A stretch of DNA of 64,000 bases from Fragilaria crotonensis (taxonomy: Eukaryota; Bacillariophyta; Fragilariophyceae; Fragilariales; Fragilariaceae): assembly GCA_022925895.1 (NCBI GenBank), contig JAKSYS010000049.1:62001-126000 (forward strand), written 5' to 3'. This document shows positions 11,475 to 23,300 of this stretch, piece by piece; the first letter of the stretch is position 1, and each line of letters begins with the position of its first letter. The translations under genes were made by a program, and so were the position numbers. The notes beneath the pieces were generated by a model. The model searched no databases. It was not told the DNA's origin and saw nothing but the letters and a program-made list of their open reading frames with translations.

Positions 11475-11989
11475 TCAGCCTTGCGGTTGTTGCAGGAAAG
11501 AATCTTGTAGCCAATGAGGCAGTAGGAAGGCAGCCAAGTTGTTCTCCTGACAGTCGTCCAATTCTTTTGTAATGACTTCTAAGGATTCGCCGAGAGAGCC
11601 ACACAAGGAGCATGCAAAGAACGCAGCATTATGAAATGCGTACACGTTACTTAACCCGTCTGAGACGAAGCAAATACACGACACACACACGGTAACCAGG
11701 GTTCCTTTTATGCCATAGTCTTGATGAAATGCTCCCGTCCTCTTTGCCGTTGACAAGGAAGCAAGCTTCAACCAGGAATATATAACAGGAAGAGATCAAA
11801 GCCATAATATTCAGCAACTCGTTCCACGTCAAACTTAGGTCCGTGGTGCACATCATCATCATGGCTTGCTTGAACCTGTTCGACATACTCGTGAGTGGAA
11901 TCGCCCCAGTCAGCCTCCTCTTGCTCCGCCAAGAAATGGAGGCGGGCCACTTGCCTTGCTGTGCACCTCCAGATCAATTGCTGCACCAC
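11475..11989 (-). pseudogene. Possible decayed gene with hydrophobic segments
   Basis: Overlapping minus-strand frames carry protein-like but frame-switching sequence: FDVERVAEYYGFDLFLLYIP (about 11775-11835), then ALISSCYIFLVEACFLVNG, then VTVCVSCICFVSDGLSNVYA and NAAFFACSLCGSLGESLEVI. Hydrophobic runs suggest a former membrane protein. It lies downstream of the ATG in the right inverted arm and could be the decayed body of that gene. Family unknown and coding status doubtful. Confidence 0.2.
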
Positions 11990-12213
11990 TCCTGTTCTTC
12001 AACCGGGCTAGTACTTGAGCTAGTACTTGACTTGACAACAAGTCGGTACAATTGTACTTGGACTTGACTCGACAACCTTCGCTCGTGGGAGCACTTGTCG
12101 GAATTAAAGGAGCAGCAGCTGTGCGTCACGGTAGACACCAAGGGGACTTCATTAGAGGTTCCAGTGGATCAAGGACAACAACATATGAGTCAGGAAAGGA
12201 CTGTTATAGAGGC

Positions 12214-12384
12214 TTGTTGCTGCCGTTGTCATGGTTGATTTTGCCATCAGTGCTCGTGTTGTTCTTGTGCCAGAGATTTTCGATGTGCGTGATGAGACCG
12301 ACGACGGAAGGACGATTTGACCGAGACATCGAACACGACCTCTGGTACTCGTTGTCCACCCTCTAAAATATATGTATGTACCCT
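12214..12384 (-). repeat. Inverted repeat, right arm
   Basis: Inverted partner of 10203-10392. It ends about 120 bp before the cyclin start codon, so it may contribute to that gene's upstream region. Confidence 0.55.
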
Positions 12385-12507
12385 TGACTCTGACGGCAAA
12401 CAATTATGACGTTATCTCGTATTTCCATCAGAGTAGGACACGAACCCTCGTTTCGGAGTCGTTTCGTGGTCTCTTTTGTCGAGAGGTATTCTATGCATTC
12501 TGTAATC

Positions 12508-13535
12508 ATGACAACAGCTGTCGCACTATCCCCAACATTTGATGTATCTCAGCTGCCTTCAGTCAAGGAGGATGGTATGAGCGTGGAGGAGGAAGCTTCC
12601 AAACGGAAAAAAGACATGCAGATTTATCGAAGAAGCATGTCGAATTCTTAAGTTGCCCCCGCGTCGCGACTGCTACCGCATTGGTGTTCTTTCATCGCTT
12701 TTACGCGAAACACTCGTTTGGAAAACACGATCGCTTTGAGGTTGCAGTTGCCTGTATTCTGCTGGCTGCCAAGACGGAGGAATCGCCGCGCAAGGTTGTC
12801 AGCGTCTTGGAAGAATGCCACAAGCTCCGAAGCCGCGCTATGGCAGCAGGAAGGACGAGTTGCCAAGGTAGTTCTCCCACCACGCCTACTCCAACGGAGC
12901 CCCTGGACCCAAAGGGTGAAGAGTTTACCAAGCTCAAGGAGCGCATTCTTCTGTTGGAGCGAGTGGTTCTTCACACTATTGGATTTGAGCTGAGTGTTGA
13001 CCACCCGTACAAGTTCATTGTAGATCAGGTACGAATCCGGACGAAGTTTTGATCGAATTAGCCATCGACTTTATTGCTTACATCTTGAATTCAGATCAAG
13101 TCAATGATTCAGAGGCGGCAGATCGAATATCGTGATCCAAAGCCAAACCTCAGTGCGCAGCAGGTCAGGGACAAGCTCATGAATGAGGTGGTTCAGTACG
13201 CCATAAATTTTGCCAACGATTCTTTCCAAACATCTCTGTGCATACAATACCCTGCTGAGAACATTGCCAAGTCATGCGTATTTTTGGGCGGACAGTTCGC
13301 AAAGACCGATGCTGATTGGCCTACCGTATTGGAGATTGGGGACGTCGAGAGTTTTGCATCAATCTGTGTCCAACTACTGGAACTGGTGTCAGACAAAAAG
13401 GGAATGGATCTTGCCGCATTTCGGGCAATGAGAGCAGAGCTAGAGAAGCTGCGTATTGCTAATGCGAAGTCGACGGATGCACCGCCACGACCACCCGAGG
13501 ACAATCCTTCGTCAAAGCGCGCTCGAATTGAATAG
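12508..13535 (+). CDS. Transcription-type cyclin (cyclin K/L/T family)
   Basis: Regulatory subunit expected to activate a CDK acting on RNA polymerase II or splicing factors in the nucleus. ATG at 12508 (MTTAVALSPTFDVSQLP), then the family's entry motif KEDGMSVEEEASKR and the first cyclin box (FFHRFYAKHSF, VAVACILLAAKTEE, PRKVVSVLEECH). Next come LERVVLHTIGFELSVDHPYKFIVDQ, a 66-nt GT-AG intron (13029-13094) and the second half (VQYAINFANDSFQTSLCIQY, IAKSCVFLGGQFA), ending in a Lys/Arg tail KRARIE. Between 12619 and 12660 the frame changes twice: homology needs about two more bases near 12619 and one fewer C in the CCCCC at 12656-12660. These could be real lesions or assembly errors. About 320 aa. 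Which of K, L or T cannot be settled by eye. Confidence 0.8.
13029..13094 (+). other. 66-nt intron in the cyclin gene
   Basis: GTACGAATCC...TTGAATTCAG splits the gene between ...KFIVDQ and IKSMIQRRQIEY in phase 0. Without its removal the frame stops within 24 bases. Confidence 0.85.
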
Positions 13536-13597
13536 GGACGGTCGTTCGTTTTCAAGTGTGCTCGAATTCAATACATGGTAAATATTATCAATATTAT

Positions 13598-15592
13598 CTA
13601 CGCTATCTTTGGTACGTCCAGCCATAGGTCTTGCGTATCTGGATCATCTTCGGGACTAGTTGAGCGCCTCTGCACTAAAGACGATGGATTGCTTGGCGTT
13701 GGTGCGTTGACCGACAACTGTCCATGATTGCTTTCTTGGGCACTTGACGCATATGACAGTACATCTAGCTCTTCGTGAACCTTTTCAAAACCATTCGCGT
13801 CGTACAACCCGTCTACGTCGTAGAACTGCTCCTCGGCACGTTTCTTCGATGCATCCATGGAATTGACCGTCCTCCTCTTCAATGCACGTGTGTACAATGC
13901 AATGAGGGCAAACAAACAGAACACCATCAGCACAACGCCCAATGGTTTGGATCCGAATTCTACGACTTCTTCCATAGAACTGAGCGTGAAAGAATCGCCA
14001 CAGCGGATTTGTCCCACAAAGGGTTGGTTGGGACAAGGTAGGCAACGGCGCCCTGACCTCAGCACTCGCCCGTTCCAATTCCATGTACCTGCTGGACAAG
14101 CAATGACATCGCACGAAGATGTCCCCTGCACACCGTCTCCGTTTATTCCTTCTTTAACACACAGGAGAGGAGGAAGTGGTCCCAAGAGTTGGTTGTCGCT
14201 AATGATCAAGGTTTCTAATGGAGGAAATCGCAAGTCAGATGGGACAACTCCGGTCAAGGCATTTCCATCCAAGTGAAGATTTCGTAGGTGGGCAAGCCGC
14301 CCAATCGCTGCTGGAATAGAGCCTTGCAAATTCATTCCGCTGAGAGTGATGTTCACAATTTGACCTTCATCATTGCAATCTATCCCTTCGTACATGCAGT
14401 GAGGTACGTTTGGGTTCCCCCATCGCTCTGCATTTACCCACTCGCCACCTCTCGTTTCACGATACAAAGCATCGATAATATTCCTCTCCTGTATCAATAC
14501 ACACATGCCATTCCATCCAAGATACGGAGTGAACTTGCCTTTGGGGCATTTTTCGCATGGATAGATCCCCTCTTGGGATTTGAAGTTCAGGTCACAAGAA
14601 ATTGACTGGCAGCCATCTCTGTTTTCGGAACCAGGAACGGTTTGAAAGTAGTCTTCATTGAGGTTCATGCCACACATTTCCATTGGCACCGTGCCAGTCA
14701 ACTTGTTGCCTTTGACGCAGGTCGGTGAGTAAACACTAGTTGCGGTATCAGTTTTGCACACAATCGTCATCCTTACCATCGACATAAAAGTCTTTCAGGG
14801 CGTGGATCTCGGAGAACGCTGCGGGTATGGTCCCACTAAAACTATTGTGCTGTAAGAAGAGCTGCATCAAGTTCATCCCTGTGTTCGCCAGCGATGATGG
14901 GATTGGTCCGTAGAAATGATTGTTGTTGAGAAAGAGCCCTTTCAGGTTAGTTAGATCTCCTATGTCGCGTGGAATGATACCACGGAATTGGTTGAATGAC
15001 AGATTAAGTTTATTCAACGAAGTCAATCGGCAGACATCTTCAGGAAGGATTCCTGTGAAAGCATTGTTCGATACGTCTAGCTCGATGATCCCTGGATATG
15101 CGTCCACGATTCCCTCTGGTAATGGACCAGAGAATGCATTTCCTTCTGTGCTCAACAATTCAAGGTTGGACGAGAGAAAGGCCGGAAAACCCCCGGACAA
15201 TCTGTTCATACCGAGGCGAACAGAAACAAGCTGGGGTAAGGCAAGAACCTCTAAAGGCACTGTCCCAGTGAGGTTGTTGCCAGATAAATTCAGTTTGCGT
15301 ATGGTTGTCAGTTTTCCTAACTCAGAGGGGATCGTCCCTTGGATTCCAGCCATAGAAATGTCGATCTCCGTGACCGCAGAGTCAATTGGATCGCAGGTTA
15401 CACCATCCCAGCTGCAAACTATGATTTGCGAATGTTAGGAATTGTATGGGCAGAGAAGCAACGGAAATCTACGACACAATCCGTACCGTTTGTTATCGAA
15501 TCACTTTCCCACCCAACCTTATGCTGTGCCCACTGGATCGCCTCGGTCCCTTGCATCAAAGTCACGAGAATCTCTCTATTGCTCTCCGTCAT
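13598..15592 (-). CDS. LRR receptor-like membrane protein, three exons
   Basis: Exons 15592-15487, 15418-14777 and 14709-13598, joined by introns of 68 nt (GTACGG...CATAG) and 67 nt (GTAAGG...CAAAG), give about 619 aa. The N-terminus has an LRR cap (GWESDSITNVCSWDGVTCDP), then about nine plant-type repeats (LxLxxNxLxGxIP), a Cys-rich spacer (CEKCPKGKF), a second cap (WGNPNVPHCMYEGIDC), three more repeats and another Cys cluster. One membrane segment follows (GVVLMVFCLFALIALY, about 13915-13870), then a basic stop-transfer and an acidic/Ser-rich cytoplasmic tail without a kinase. This suits an extracellular recognition or adhesion role at the surface. No signal peptide is visible at the chosen ATG (MTESNREILV), so an earlier exon is possible. 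It ends 62 bp from the convergent cyclin gene. Confidence 0.85.
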
Positions 15593-15805
15593 TATGCTTT
15601 GGCCAGCCCTTCCCCTTCTGGATGGTGGGGAGATTACTGGGAGCTGATGTTGCTGAACGCACGCCTTCGTGTTTAGCCCGTGATGATGTCTCGTACTTCT
15701 GACCCTTCTTTTGCTTGATTGCCCGCGAGGACGAGACTGACAAAAAGTCGCAAATTATCTTCTTGATACAGACGCAGATATGCATTTCGCTACATGACAC
15801 ATGAC

Positions 15806-16167
15806 CAGGGGTGCTAAATTTAGGCGATCTGGCCAAAGCGCCTACCAGCGCCTAAAAAAGTTTAATTTAGGCGCTTTGTCGAAGTCTAATTTAGGCGCTG
15901 GGGTTAGGGGTTAGGGTTACGGTACAGTGCCCTATGCCAGTACTACTCGGAGTACAAACAAGACACAACAAGCAAGCCCACAGCCCACAGTAGTTCCTTA
16001 TTGTGCTACTGGTACCGACTACTGGTTATAGTACTAGTGTCTACTGTATATAAAAATATATTCAGCATATATACCTTTATCTTCGTTTAATTTAGGCGCT
16101 TTGCCGAAGTCCAATTTAGGCGATTATGCTCGTAACGGTAGGCGCGCGCCTAAATTTAGCACCCCTG
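15806..16167. mobile_element. hAT-type MITE with 8-bp target duplication
   Basis: Perfect 21-bp terminal inverted repeats starting CAGGGGTGCTAAATTT are flanked by the 8-bp direct repeat CACATGAC (15798-15805 and 16168-16175). The CAGGGGTG ends and 8-bp duplication are the signature of hAT transposons. The TTTAGGCGC motif recurs inside both ends as sub-terminal repeats. There is no coding capacity. The interior carries a telomere-like GGGGTTAGGGGTTAGGG stretch (about 15899-15917). Confidence 0.9.
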
Positions 16168-16579
16168 CACATGACACATGACAGATGACCTATGCACTAC
16201 TTCAGCAAGGCATTACTCGAGTGCTCGTGTACCTTTGGACAGAGAATTCGCTGAGGCAACAGCAGACGCGCTTCGAGTCTGAGTGTCCGAGGGCATTGGT
16301 AGCGGCCGAAGGTGTTGTACTTATGTTTGGAACGTTAAAATATTTAATGCCGTGACCCTCGGTGTCTTTGTGCCTATGACTGGCATTTTCAATCGAAGGT
16401 AAACGGTATGTACAGTAAAAGATAAAAATAAAAGGGAAATTCTGAAAACACCTTTTTTATTGCCACTTCGCTATAGTTTTTAGTGTGTAGTATTACTCGA
16501 GAGTACTAGGTACTGCAGTACTGAGCCCTTTTTTTTCCCCGAATCGAGCCGATCCATCTAATATGATACGTCACATACA
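16168..16579. other. Intergenic, no feature seen
   Basis: No coding region, RNA gene or repeat recognised. A second copy of the flanking ACATGACAC motif sits at the left edge as part of the target-site region. Confidence 0.5.
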
Positions 16580-16743
16580 GGTTTCGATTAGAATGCAAGG
16601 AAATGACGTCAATCATGACGTCACACTACTGACCCCTTCACGTACTACCTACGGTCATACAGTACTCCAGTAAGACAGTAGCATAGGGAGAGCATGCTGA
16701 TTGGTACGGCTTGACGTCATTTCCTTGCATTGTAATCGGATCC
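16580..16743. mobile_element. MITE 1, derived from the pogo-like element
   Basis: Inverted ends CGATTAGAATGCAAGGAAAT...GACGTCA and their complement ending near GGATCC bracket about 164 bp. The sequence matches the right terminal region of the transposase-bearing element at 16892-20353, including an internal GAGAGCATGCTGATTGGTAC stretch. Confidence 0.8.
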
Positions 16744-16891
16744 GTGGTCGTGCCTTACATTCTTAAAACTCACGTTACAACTCTGTAGGAGGATACTGCG
16801 ATCTCTGTAGGAAAACCCTCTACTAGTACCAGGTACCTGTACGAATCTCGCGATTCTCTAGTAGGAGTAGAGAAATACCATACACCGTACC

Positions 16892-19800
16892 GGATCCTAT
16901 TAAAATGCAGTGAAATGACGTCATGATGTACTCGCATAAACACAGTACATGGACGAATTGATTTACGACAGTAGCTGGACAGATTGACAGACGAGTGATT
17001 TGAGCATGTTCATTCACGAAGATTGATGATTTGATACAGTATGAAGTTGTACTAAACCCCAAACGATAGGGGGATGCTGTAGCTGCTTTCTGGTGGGAAA
17101 ATCGCGTTCAAAGTATAGCGCGCCTCAAAAACTCAATAATATTTTCTAATGCTTCTCACAAAGTTCGTAGTTTAATTGCTCCTTCGTACATCATGGCACC
17201 TAAGAAGAAGAAGGATAGCAGTGTTACTGCAATCCCGTCAGCTAAAGTTGGCAGACCAACAGTCTACAACACGGTCGAAGATGTAGTCAAAATGGTACGT
17301 AACTCATGTCTAACGGGTATAACGAAACTCAACATGGTGAAGTGACAAATGGCTTGCGAGAATTTTAAATGTTGTCGATCCAATCAAAACTTTCCTACAG
17401 TAATTTTGTACTAACTAATTAAATCGCATCATCGGACGAAGGTTATAATCAATGGCATCACTGTAGAACAAGCCCTCAAAGCTTGCGATCTACATGGAGT
17501 GATCCCGGTCAACACAATCTACTCTAGAGTGAAGACCAGGAGGGAAAATGGGACCTACAATGCTCTTCTAAGAAGTGCAGAAGAGAAGAGGAGGATTGGC
17601 AGTCTAGTAGTCGACATTACAAGTGATGATGGCTGCAATCATCATGTCTCAAAGGTGGGTGCCGTATCTCCTATCACTATGGATACCAGTTTGACCTCGT
17701 CAACATTGTTGCAACATGATGAATCGGTTGCCGTGGATTCTGCATCACAGTCACATTCAAACTCCCAGCAGCAGTTGTCGTCGTCGTCGTCTTCGTGTTC
17801 AACTATCAAGACAGGAGTTTCACGATTGTCTTCAAAACAAGCCGGTGTTGCTCGATTGGAAGCGAAGCGAACCAAGTTAGATTATGATGGACGTTTCAAG
17901 GCGGCCTTCAAGGACGCGACAAACCTTGTTGCGGAGAACAGCAGTAGCAAGGGAAGCGAACCCGTTCAAAGCATTTGTACCCGACTAAACCTTGAGTACA
18001 ACCTGGTGGGTTCGAAGAGCTTGAAACGAAGCACTGTCTACCAAGCTGCACAGAACGGTCTTGCTGGCACTAGTCCAAAGAAGAGGGGACCGGCACCAAA
18101 GATTCCGATGGTCCTCCTCGAGGTTGCGGCAACCCATTCTCAAGTGTGTCAGGCAGGAGATGGAGAGTTGAAAGGCAAAGACATAAAGCAATTGATTGGA
18201 GCCTCAATGGTAGGCACCAAATACGAGGGAGCCTTCAAGGTCGATTCGGTGTGGAGGAAGCTTCGAACCACCTTTCCTGAGAAACTCCAAGCAGCAAAGA
18301 AGACCTCTGTTGAGGACGCCCGTGCACAATGGACGACATTCGACAATCTGAACCAGTGGTTCGACGATGTCAAAAAAGATTTGCTACGAACGGGTCTTGT
18401 GGATGACACTGTAGTTCTGGATGACGAAGGAAACCATGGTGTCAGAAGTGTTCTTCAAAAAGGATACGAAACGTCGCATCATCAATATGGACGAGACTCA
18501 CCACAATTTAAGTATTACGGGTGACCGAGGAGGATCAAGAGCCGTCACATACCATGACCCTACCATCCAGCGGGGAGCAGCAAGAGGAGTCAAGGCTGGG
18601 AGACATGTCACGGGGGCTTATGCCACAAACGCTGATGGTGAAGCACTCCCTCCATTTTACATCTTCGACTCTGGTGCAAAATCCGATTCAAATTTTCGCG
18701 TCAACACTGAATGGCTTGTTGGCCTCCCATCAGTTAGAGGCAGGTTCGGTTGTCCAACCATGGTTGAATCGGAGAGCTTCTATGCAGTACGATCGAGAGG
18801 CAGTATGGATGAGGAGTTGCTGAACCAATACATCGAAACGGTCATTGTTCCATTGTATCCCAACATGAACAAGACCGCAGTTTTTGACGCCGACACTGGG
18901 AAGCTGAATCAAGGTCCTGTTATTTTAAAGTTGGATGCGGGCCCTGGAAGAATTGTGTCATCAGAGGCTGTGTTAGCAAAGAGAGAAGCACTGTTCGAAA
19001 GAGGCTTAATCATAATCATGGGCTTACCTAATGCCACCAGCGTGCAGCAAGAAATGGACGCCTTGTATATTTCTCTAAGGAGAAGATACTGTGGTCGTGG
19101 GCGAAGGTGGGCTTTGTTCCCTTCACAAGAAGCTGCATGAAGAACAGAAGAGTGAGAAAGGAACTTGGACAAGTGAATAAAGACGCAGTGCTTGAGGACT
19201 TACAGATGCGATACGATGTGTTGGTCCACGACATCGAAAGCCAGGGATTTAACCCTGGTATTTATGTTGGTGTCATTCCTACTGCCACTCATGTCCAAAG
19301 GGCGGAGACCGAGGATGCGCAGGTGGAGGAACTCCTCAAAAGTGGAAAAGCATTCTCCGCTTCAGGGCAATGGAACTTCTGCGAATCTCGCATCGGAAAC
19401 GCAGGAGTGACTCTTCGGGCTCAGAAGATTCAACTCCTGCGAAATGAAGCTGTGAAGGAAAACGCTGCAATGAAGAAGAGTGAGGCGCAACTCAAGGCAT
19501 TGGACAAAGCACAGACAGCGCTTGCTAAGTATGAGCTGGATCAAGGTTCACTTACCGACATGGATTGGGGACATATCATTCGATGGGTGCTCCCGGAGGC
19601 AAAGGTGCCATTCCTTTTGAAGGACTTGAAGAAGCGCGATCAAATTGTTGCGAAGCTTGCAACCCTACCCAATTTGTGGACCACTTACATTCCTCGTAAA
19701 GACGTCGCAGCTCTCATTGCACCAACAACATTGTAAGAATGTAACAAGCTTGAAGAAAATGGTTAGTGGACTCTTGAGATTGTGTTTGTTTGTGATCCTC

Positions 19801-20353
19801 GAATCAAGTGTCTTCCATATCCGGGACTTTCATTACAAAGTCCAACGAAATTTTGTATGTGACTTATAACGGAAAATCAAAGATCTTAAAAGACATATAT
19901 TGCATTTCTGAAGACGTAGCTTCATAGCTGAACCACTGTTTATCAACATCTAAGTGTAACGGAAGAGGATTGGATCAAAGCAATGCTGTAAAGGACTCAA
20001 TCTGCTGCACTAGCGACTGACTCGTCCAGGAACTATGTTAAGAAAATCGAAAGATTTATTTTTTCGTCTAATCATATTTTATTTGTCGTTCTTCATAAGA
20101 ACATTCTGAATAAGTAGAAAGTTCCCTCCTCTTAACATGCACAATACTTCAGCCTCTCAAATTTGGATTGAAGTGTAAAACAGATGCGCTGAATTTTACT
20201 TGTCCTGCTACTATGCTTATGCGAGTACCAATCAGCGTGCTCTCCGTATGTTACTGTCGTCCTGGAGTACTGTATCACCTTCGGAGGGTACATGCAGGCC
20301 TCAGTACAGTGACGTCGTAATTGACGTCCTTTCACTGCATTCTAATGGAATCC
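16892..20353 (+). mobile_element. Pogo-like DNA transposon with terminal repeats
   Basis: The left end GGATCCTATTAAAATGCAGT...GACGTCA (16892) and the right end, read on the minus strand from 20353, GGATTCCATTAGAATGCAGT...GACGTCA form about 30-bp inverted repeats. Between them lies a single transposase gene (17193-19736). The whole is 3.46 kb. Its right 160 bp resembles the three MITEs at 16.6, 24.7 and 44.3 kb, making it their likely source family. The transposase is frame-disrupted, so this copy looks inactive. Confidence 0.8.
17193..19736 (+). CDS. Pogo/Tigger-like DDE transposase, disrupted
   Basis: ATG at 17193 begins MAPKKKKDSS, a probable nuclear signal. The first exon ends at 17294, followed by a 147-nt intron (GTACGT...GAAG, with CTAAC inside) and VIINGITVEQALKACDLHGV, a helix-turn-helix-like entry. 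The core has IINMDETHH (first Asp, about 18495), ILKLDAGPGRI (second, about 18930) and GLPNATSVQQEMDALY (third Asp position, about 19025-19065), the DDD pattern of the pogo branch of Tc1/mariner. A tail follows (KVGFVPFTRSCMKNRRV, GHIIRWVLPEAKVPFLLKDL). The frame shifts by one base near 18440-18450. Just after the third motif the sequence jumps to EKILWSWAKVGF in another frame, suggesting an internal deletion. The copy is probably dead. Confidence 0.8.
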
Positions 20354-23300
20354 AGGCTGTAGACGACAGAAATGCTTCCCCTTATGATCTTGGATAATGT
20401 CCATTGGAGTCCAACTTTACTAGGCCAATCTCCTTGGAACATGGTTTAAATAGGGAATTGGCAAATTTCTCAATGATGTTTGTTATTGACTTTTTAAAAA
20501 TTCTGGAACTGAAATTTGTAAGCAGTTTTTTCGTTCCAGCATGGGATTCTTCACCATGTCATCGCATTCTTCACAGCTCATAGAGATTTATGCTGATTGA
20601 GTAAAGGAGGAGTGAAGACGATGCCCAGCTAGTTGTTTTTTAGAGGTGGATGGGACGAGAGGCACAACGTGACCTTTGTTGCTAAGAGTCACAGCCTTGA
20701 TGGCAGCAAAGCCAGTGAAAAGAGGGTTTATGCATAAGGTGGCTGTTGCTGCTGATTTGGTCATGTCTTCCGCCAAGAGCCTGGGCAAACTATTACTGCT
20801 GTCAATTTTAAGCTCAGTGGTAGCTCAATCAAGTAGGCAATCTAATCGGGATTCAAAGAAATCAGTCACATTTGAGACACCATCCATCACAAATGCCGTT
20901 ACGCAGAATAGTAACTCCTCAACAAGGTCTCAATTATTTGATATCATTGAAGTGACAAGTGTGAAAGTGGTGGTCCCTGAAGGCATTGTGAATGATCCAG
21001 AGGTATCCAATTCCAATGATGACACCAGGAGGACGGCACCCGCAGGTTCTTATCCTATTGTGGTAGGTGGTCAACGGGAATGGCAATAAATCTGTTGTGA
21101 TGCAAAGAGGGAATGAGGAAGCAGGCAATCATTGCATTACAAATGCCTGGGTCAGAGGGCCATCCTATTGCACATCAGCTGCTTGCAATGTGCCCCGAAG
21201 GATGTCCAGAATTCCTTCCTAGTAGTCGGGTTAAGTGTAACTGAAACATACTAATAGTCTAATAGAGAATACGTCACTATTATACAATCCACTATATATT
21301 GCATAAAATATGCCGGGCAAAGAATTGGCGTGCGTGCGAGCCAGCCATTAATTGTGCTGAACTTATTAACGAGAAGAAGTTGTCTAATTAACTTCTGAAC
21401 AGGAAGAATTTTCTTCTCGTGGGCATATTTAAAGAGATGTAGTATCCTTCTCATGGATATAATATTCATGATAAGGAATCCTCTCATGGATTTTTAGTGA
21501 ATATTTAATCTTCTCCAGATACTTTCTGAGGAAATGAAAAGGAATCTTATTCTGTTCTTATTTATGAGAAGAATTCTTCTTGTGAAGTTATGATAACAAT
21601 TAAATGTCAAGCATGCCAAGCCTCCATTTGCAGTGTCATGATGCCACCAGCCAGGATCTATAGGCATCATTCAATAATGGTTGTCTTATCATGTGACTCA
21701 AACAAATGGCCCTAAACATTTTCAACCTTGGGTTCAAGAAGGAATTCCGGATGTACATAATGATACTTGAAGACCAATCATTAAGGACATACTGCAACCA
21801 AGCCAGGAAGTTTACAGTGAACTCAGCAATCATGTCAACAAGGTGATCTTAATTAATCTGTGGTAGTAGGTTACTTTTGTTCTTGAGATATTTTGGCAAT
21901 TCAGATTGTGAGAGGACAGAAACAAACTTGGTAAACGGTCATGAATGATCTTTCTGTCATACCCATTAGTAGTACTATGACTGAATACTCTCCTTACAGA
22001 GCCCGGGGTCAGATCAGGTTCTTAACAGAAGAAATATTCTCGTGATTCATATTTACAAAAGGAAGGAATCGTTTCATGAGCGTATTCACGAGACGAATGT
22101 CGAGCCTGTCTAGGTCTCAAAGTTTAATCGAACTCAACTTTGTTTTGCAAGAAAGCAAATTTTTTCCATGACGGTATAAATTTTTGAGAAAGGTGAGACT
22201 CAACTTTTTCTCAATTTATGCTATAAGGATAGGCCTCAGGAGGCTCCGAAATTTTGGTTTTTGCTGTACTGTACACTGTCGAATCCTGTTGCAAATGACC
22301 ATTTCCATGTCATGAAACATGCTGAGGAATACAAAGTCTATTCTGTGAAAAGTCCTGCCAATCTGCTGGAAATACAACATTTGTCTAGCTGTAGAGTGTC
22401 AAGTCTCCCATTGCCAACATTCAAGCATAAAAATAGAGAGTGTGCACGCATTCAAAAATAGTCATGTGTTTTTCCTGTGAAGTAGGGATGGAGCAAGATT
22501 TTGGCTTGACACCAGAAGCGAATCACTTTTGCATTTAGCTTTGGTGACAAAGCGTTCAAAATGAGGGTTTTTTCAGGACCTTGTTACATGTCCCGCCACT
22601 GTGCTCACAAGAGTACTATTGACGTCCTTGGATGTCGGCACCAGTGAATGACAACATCTTGAATCGAATTCCATGGATTATGATTGAAATTTGAGATGTG
22701 GATTTTTATTGTGTACAAAATGGGCAGTGCAGTTCTCATTTTCTCTGTTTTGTCATGCGTTGTATGGCCCTTATCAGCAATCTCAGCAGTTAAGTAGGTG
22801 ATTCTTGTCTGTTTGAATCCATGGCTCTGCTCCCTTTTGTTCAAGCAGGCATGATACAGCAGCCGAAATGTTACTGAACATAAAACGAGGAAAACGGAAT
22901 CCACACCAAAAAAGGAATCTCACCCATACAGTATCAGGTAGGCGCAAAGGTTGCTTTAAGAACTCATGATATTGGACAAAAAAGATATAATGAGGAGGGC
23001 GCATGAATGGCTCCATTGGAAGTATAGAACTAGCTAGTGTTGTGAGACCGTTAAGAGTATGCGGAAATTTTGTACTCAAAATTTCTTGCACGACTTCGCG
23101 CTGCGGCAATGAAGAAAGCGCCATGTCTTAATGCATGTGTGCACATGATATAGAATCAAATCCTACACTTATGGTGATGTGCAAATGCACAGGCACCAAA
23201 TCCTTCACAAATCATGACAATAAAAAATCATTGAAGCATCAGTTCCAAACAGGACAGCAATGGTTCATCAACATCACTCAAGCCCCAACAGCTGATGTTA

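Noticed and set aside
17193-19736. Treating the three open segments as three separate genes
   Set aside because: They carry successive motifs of one pogo-like transposase in the right order, between matching terminal repeats.
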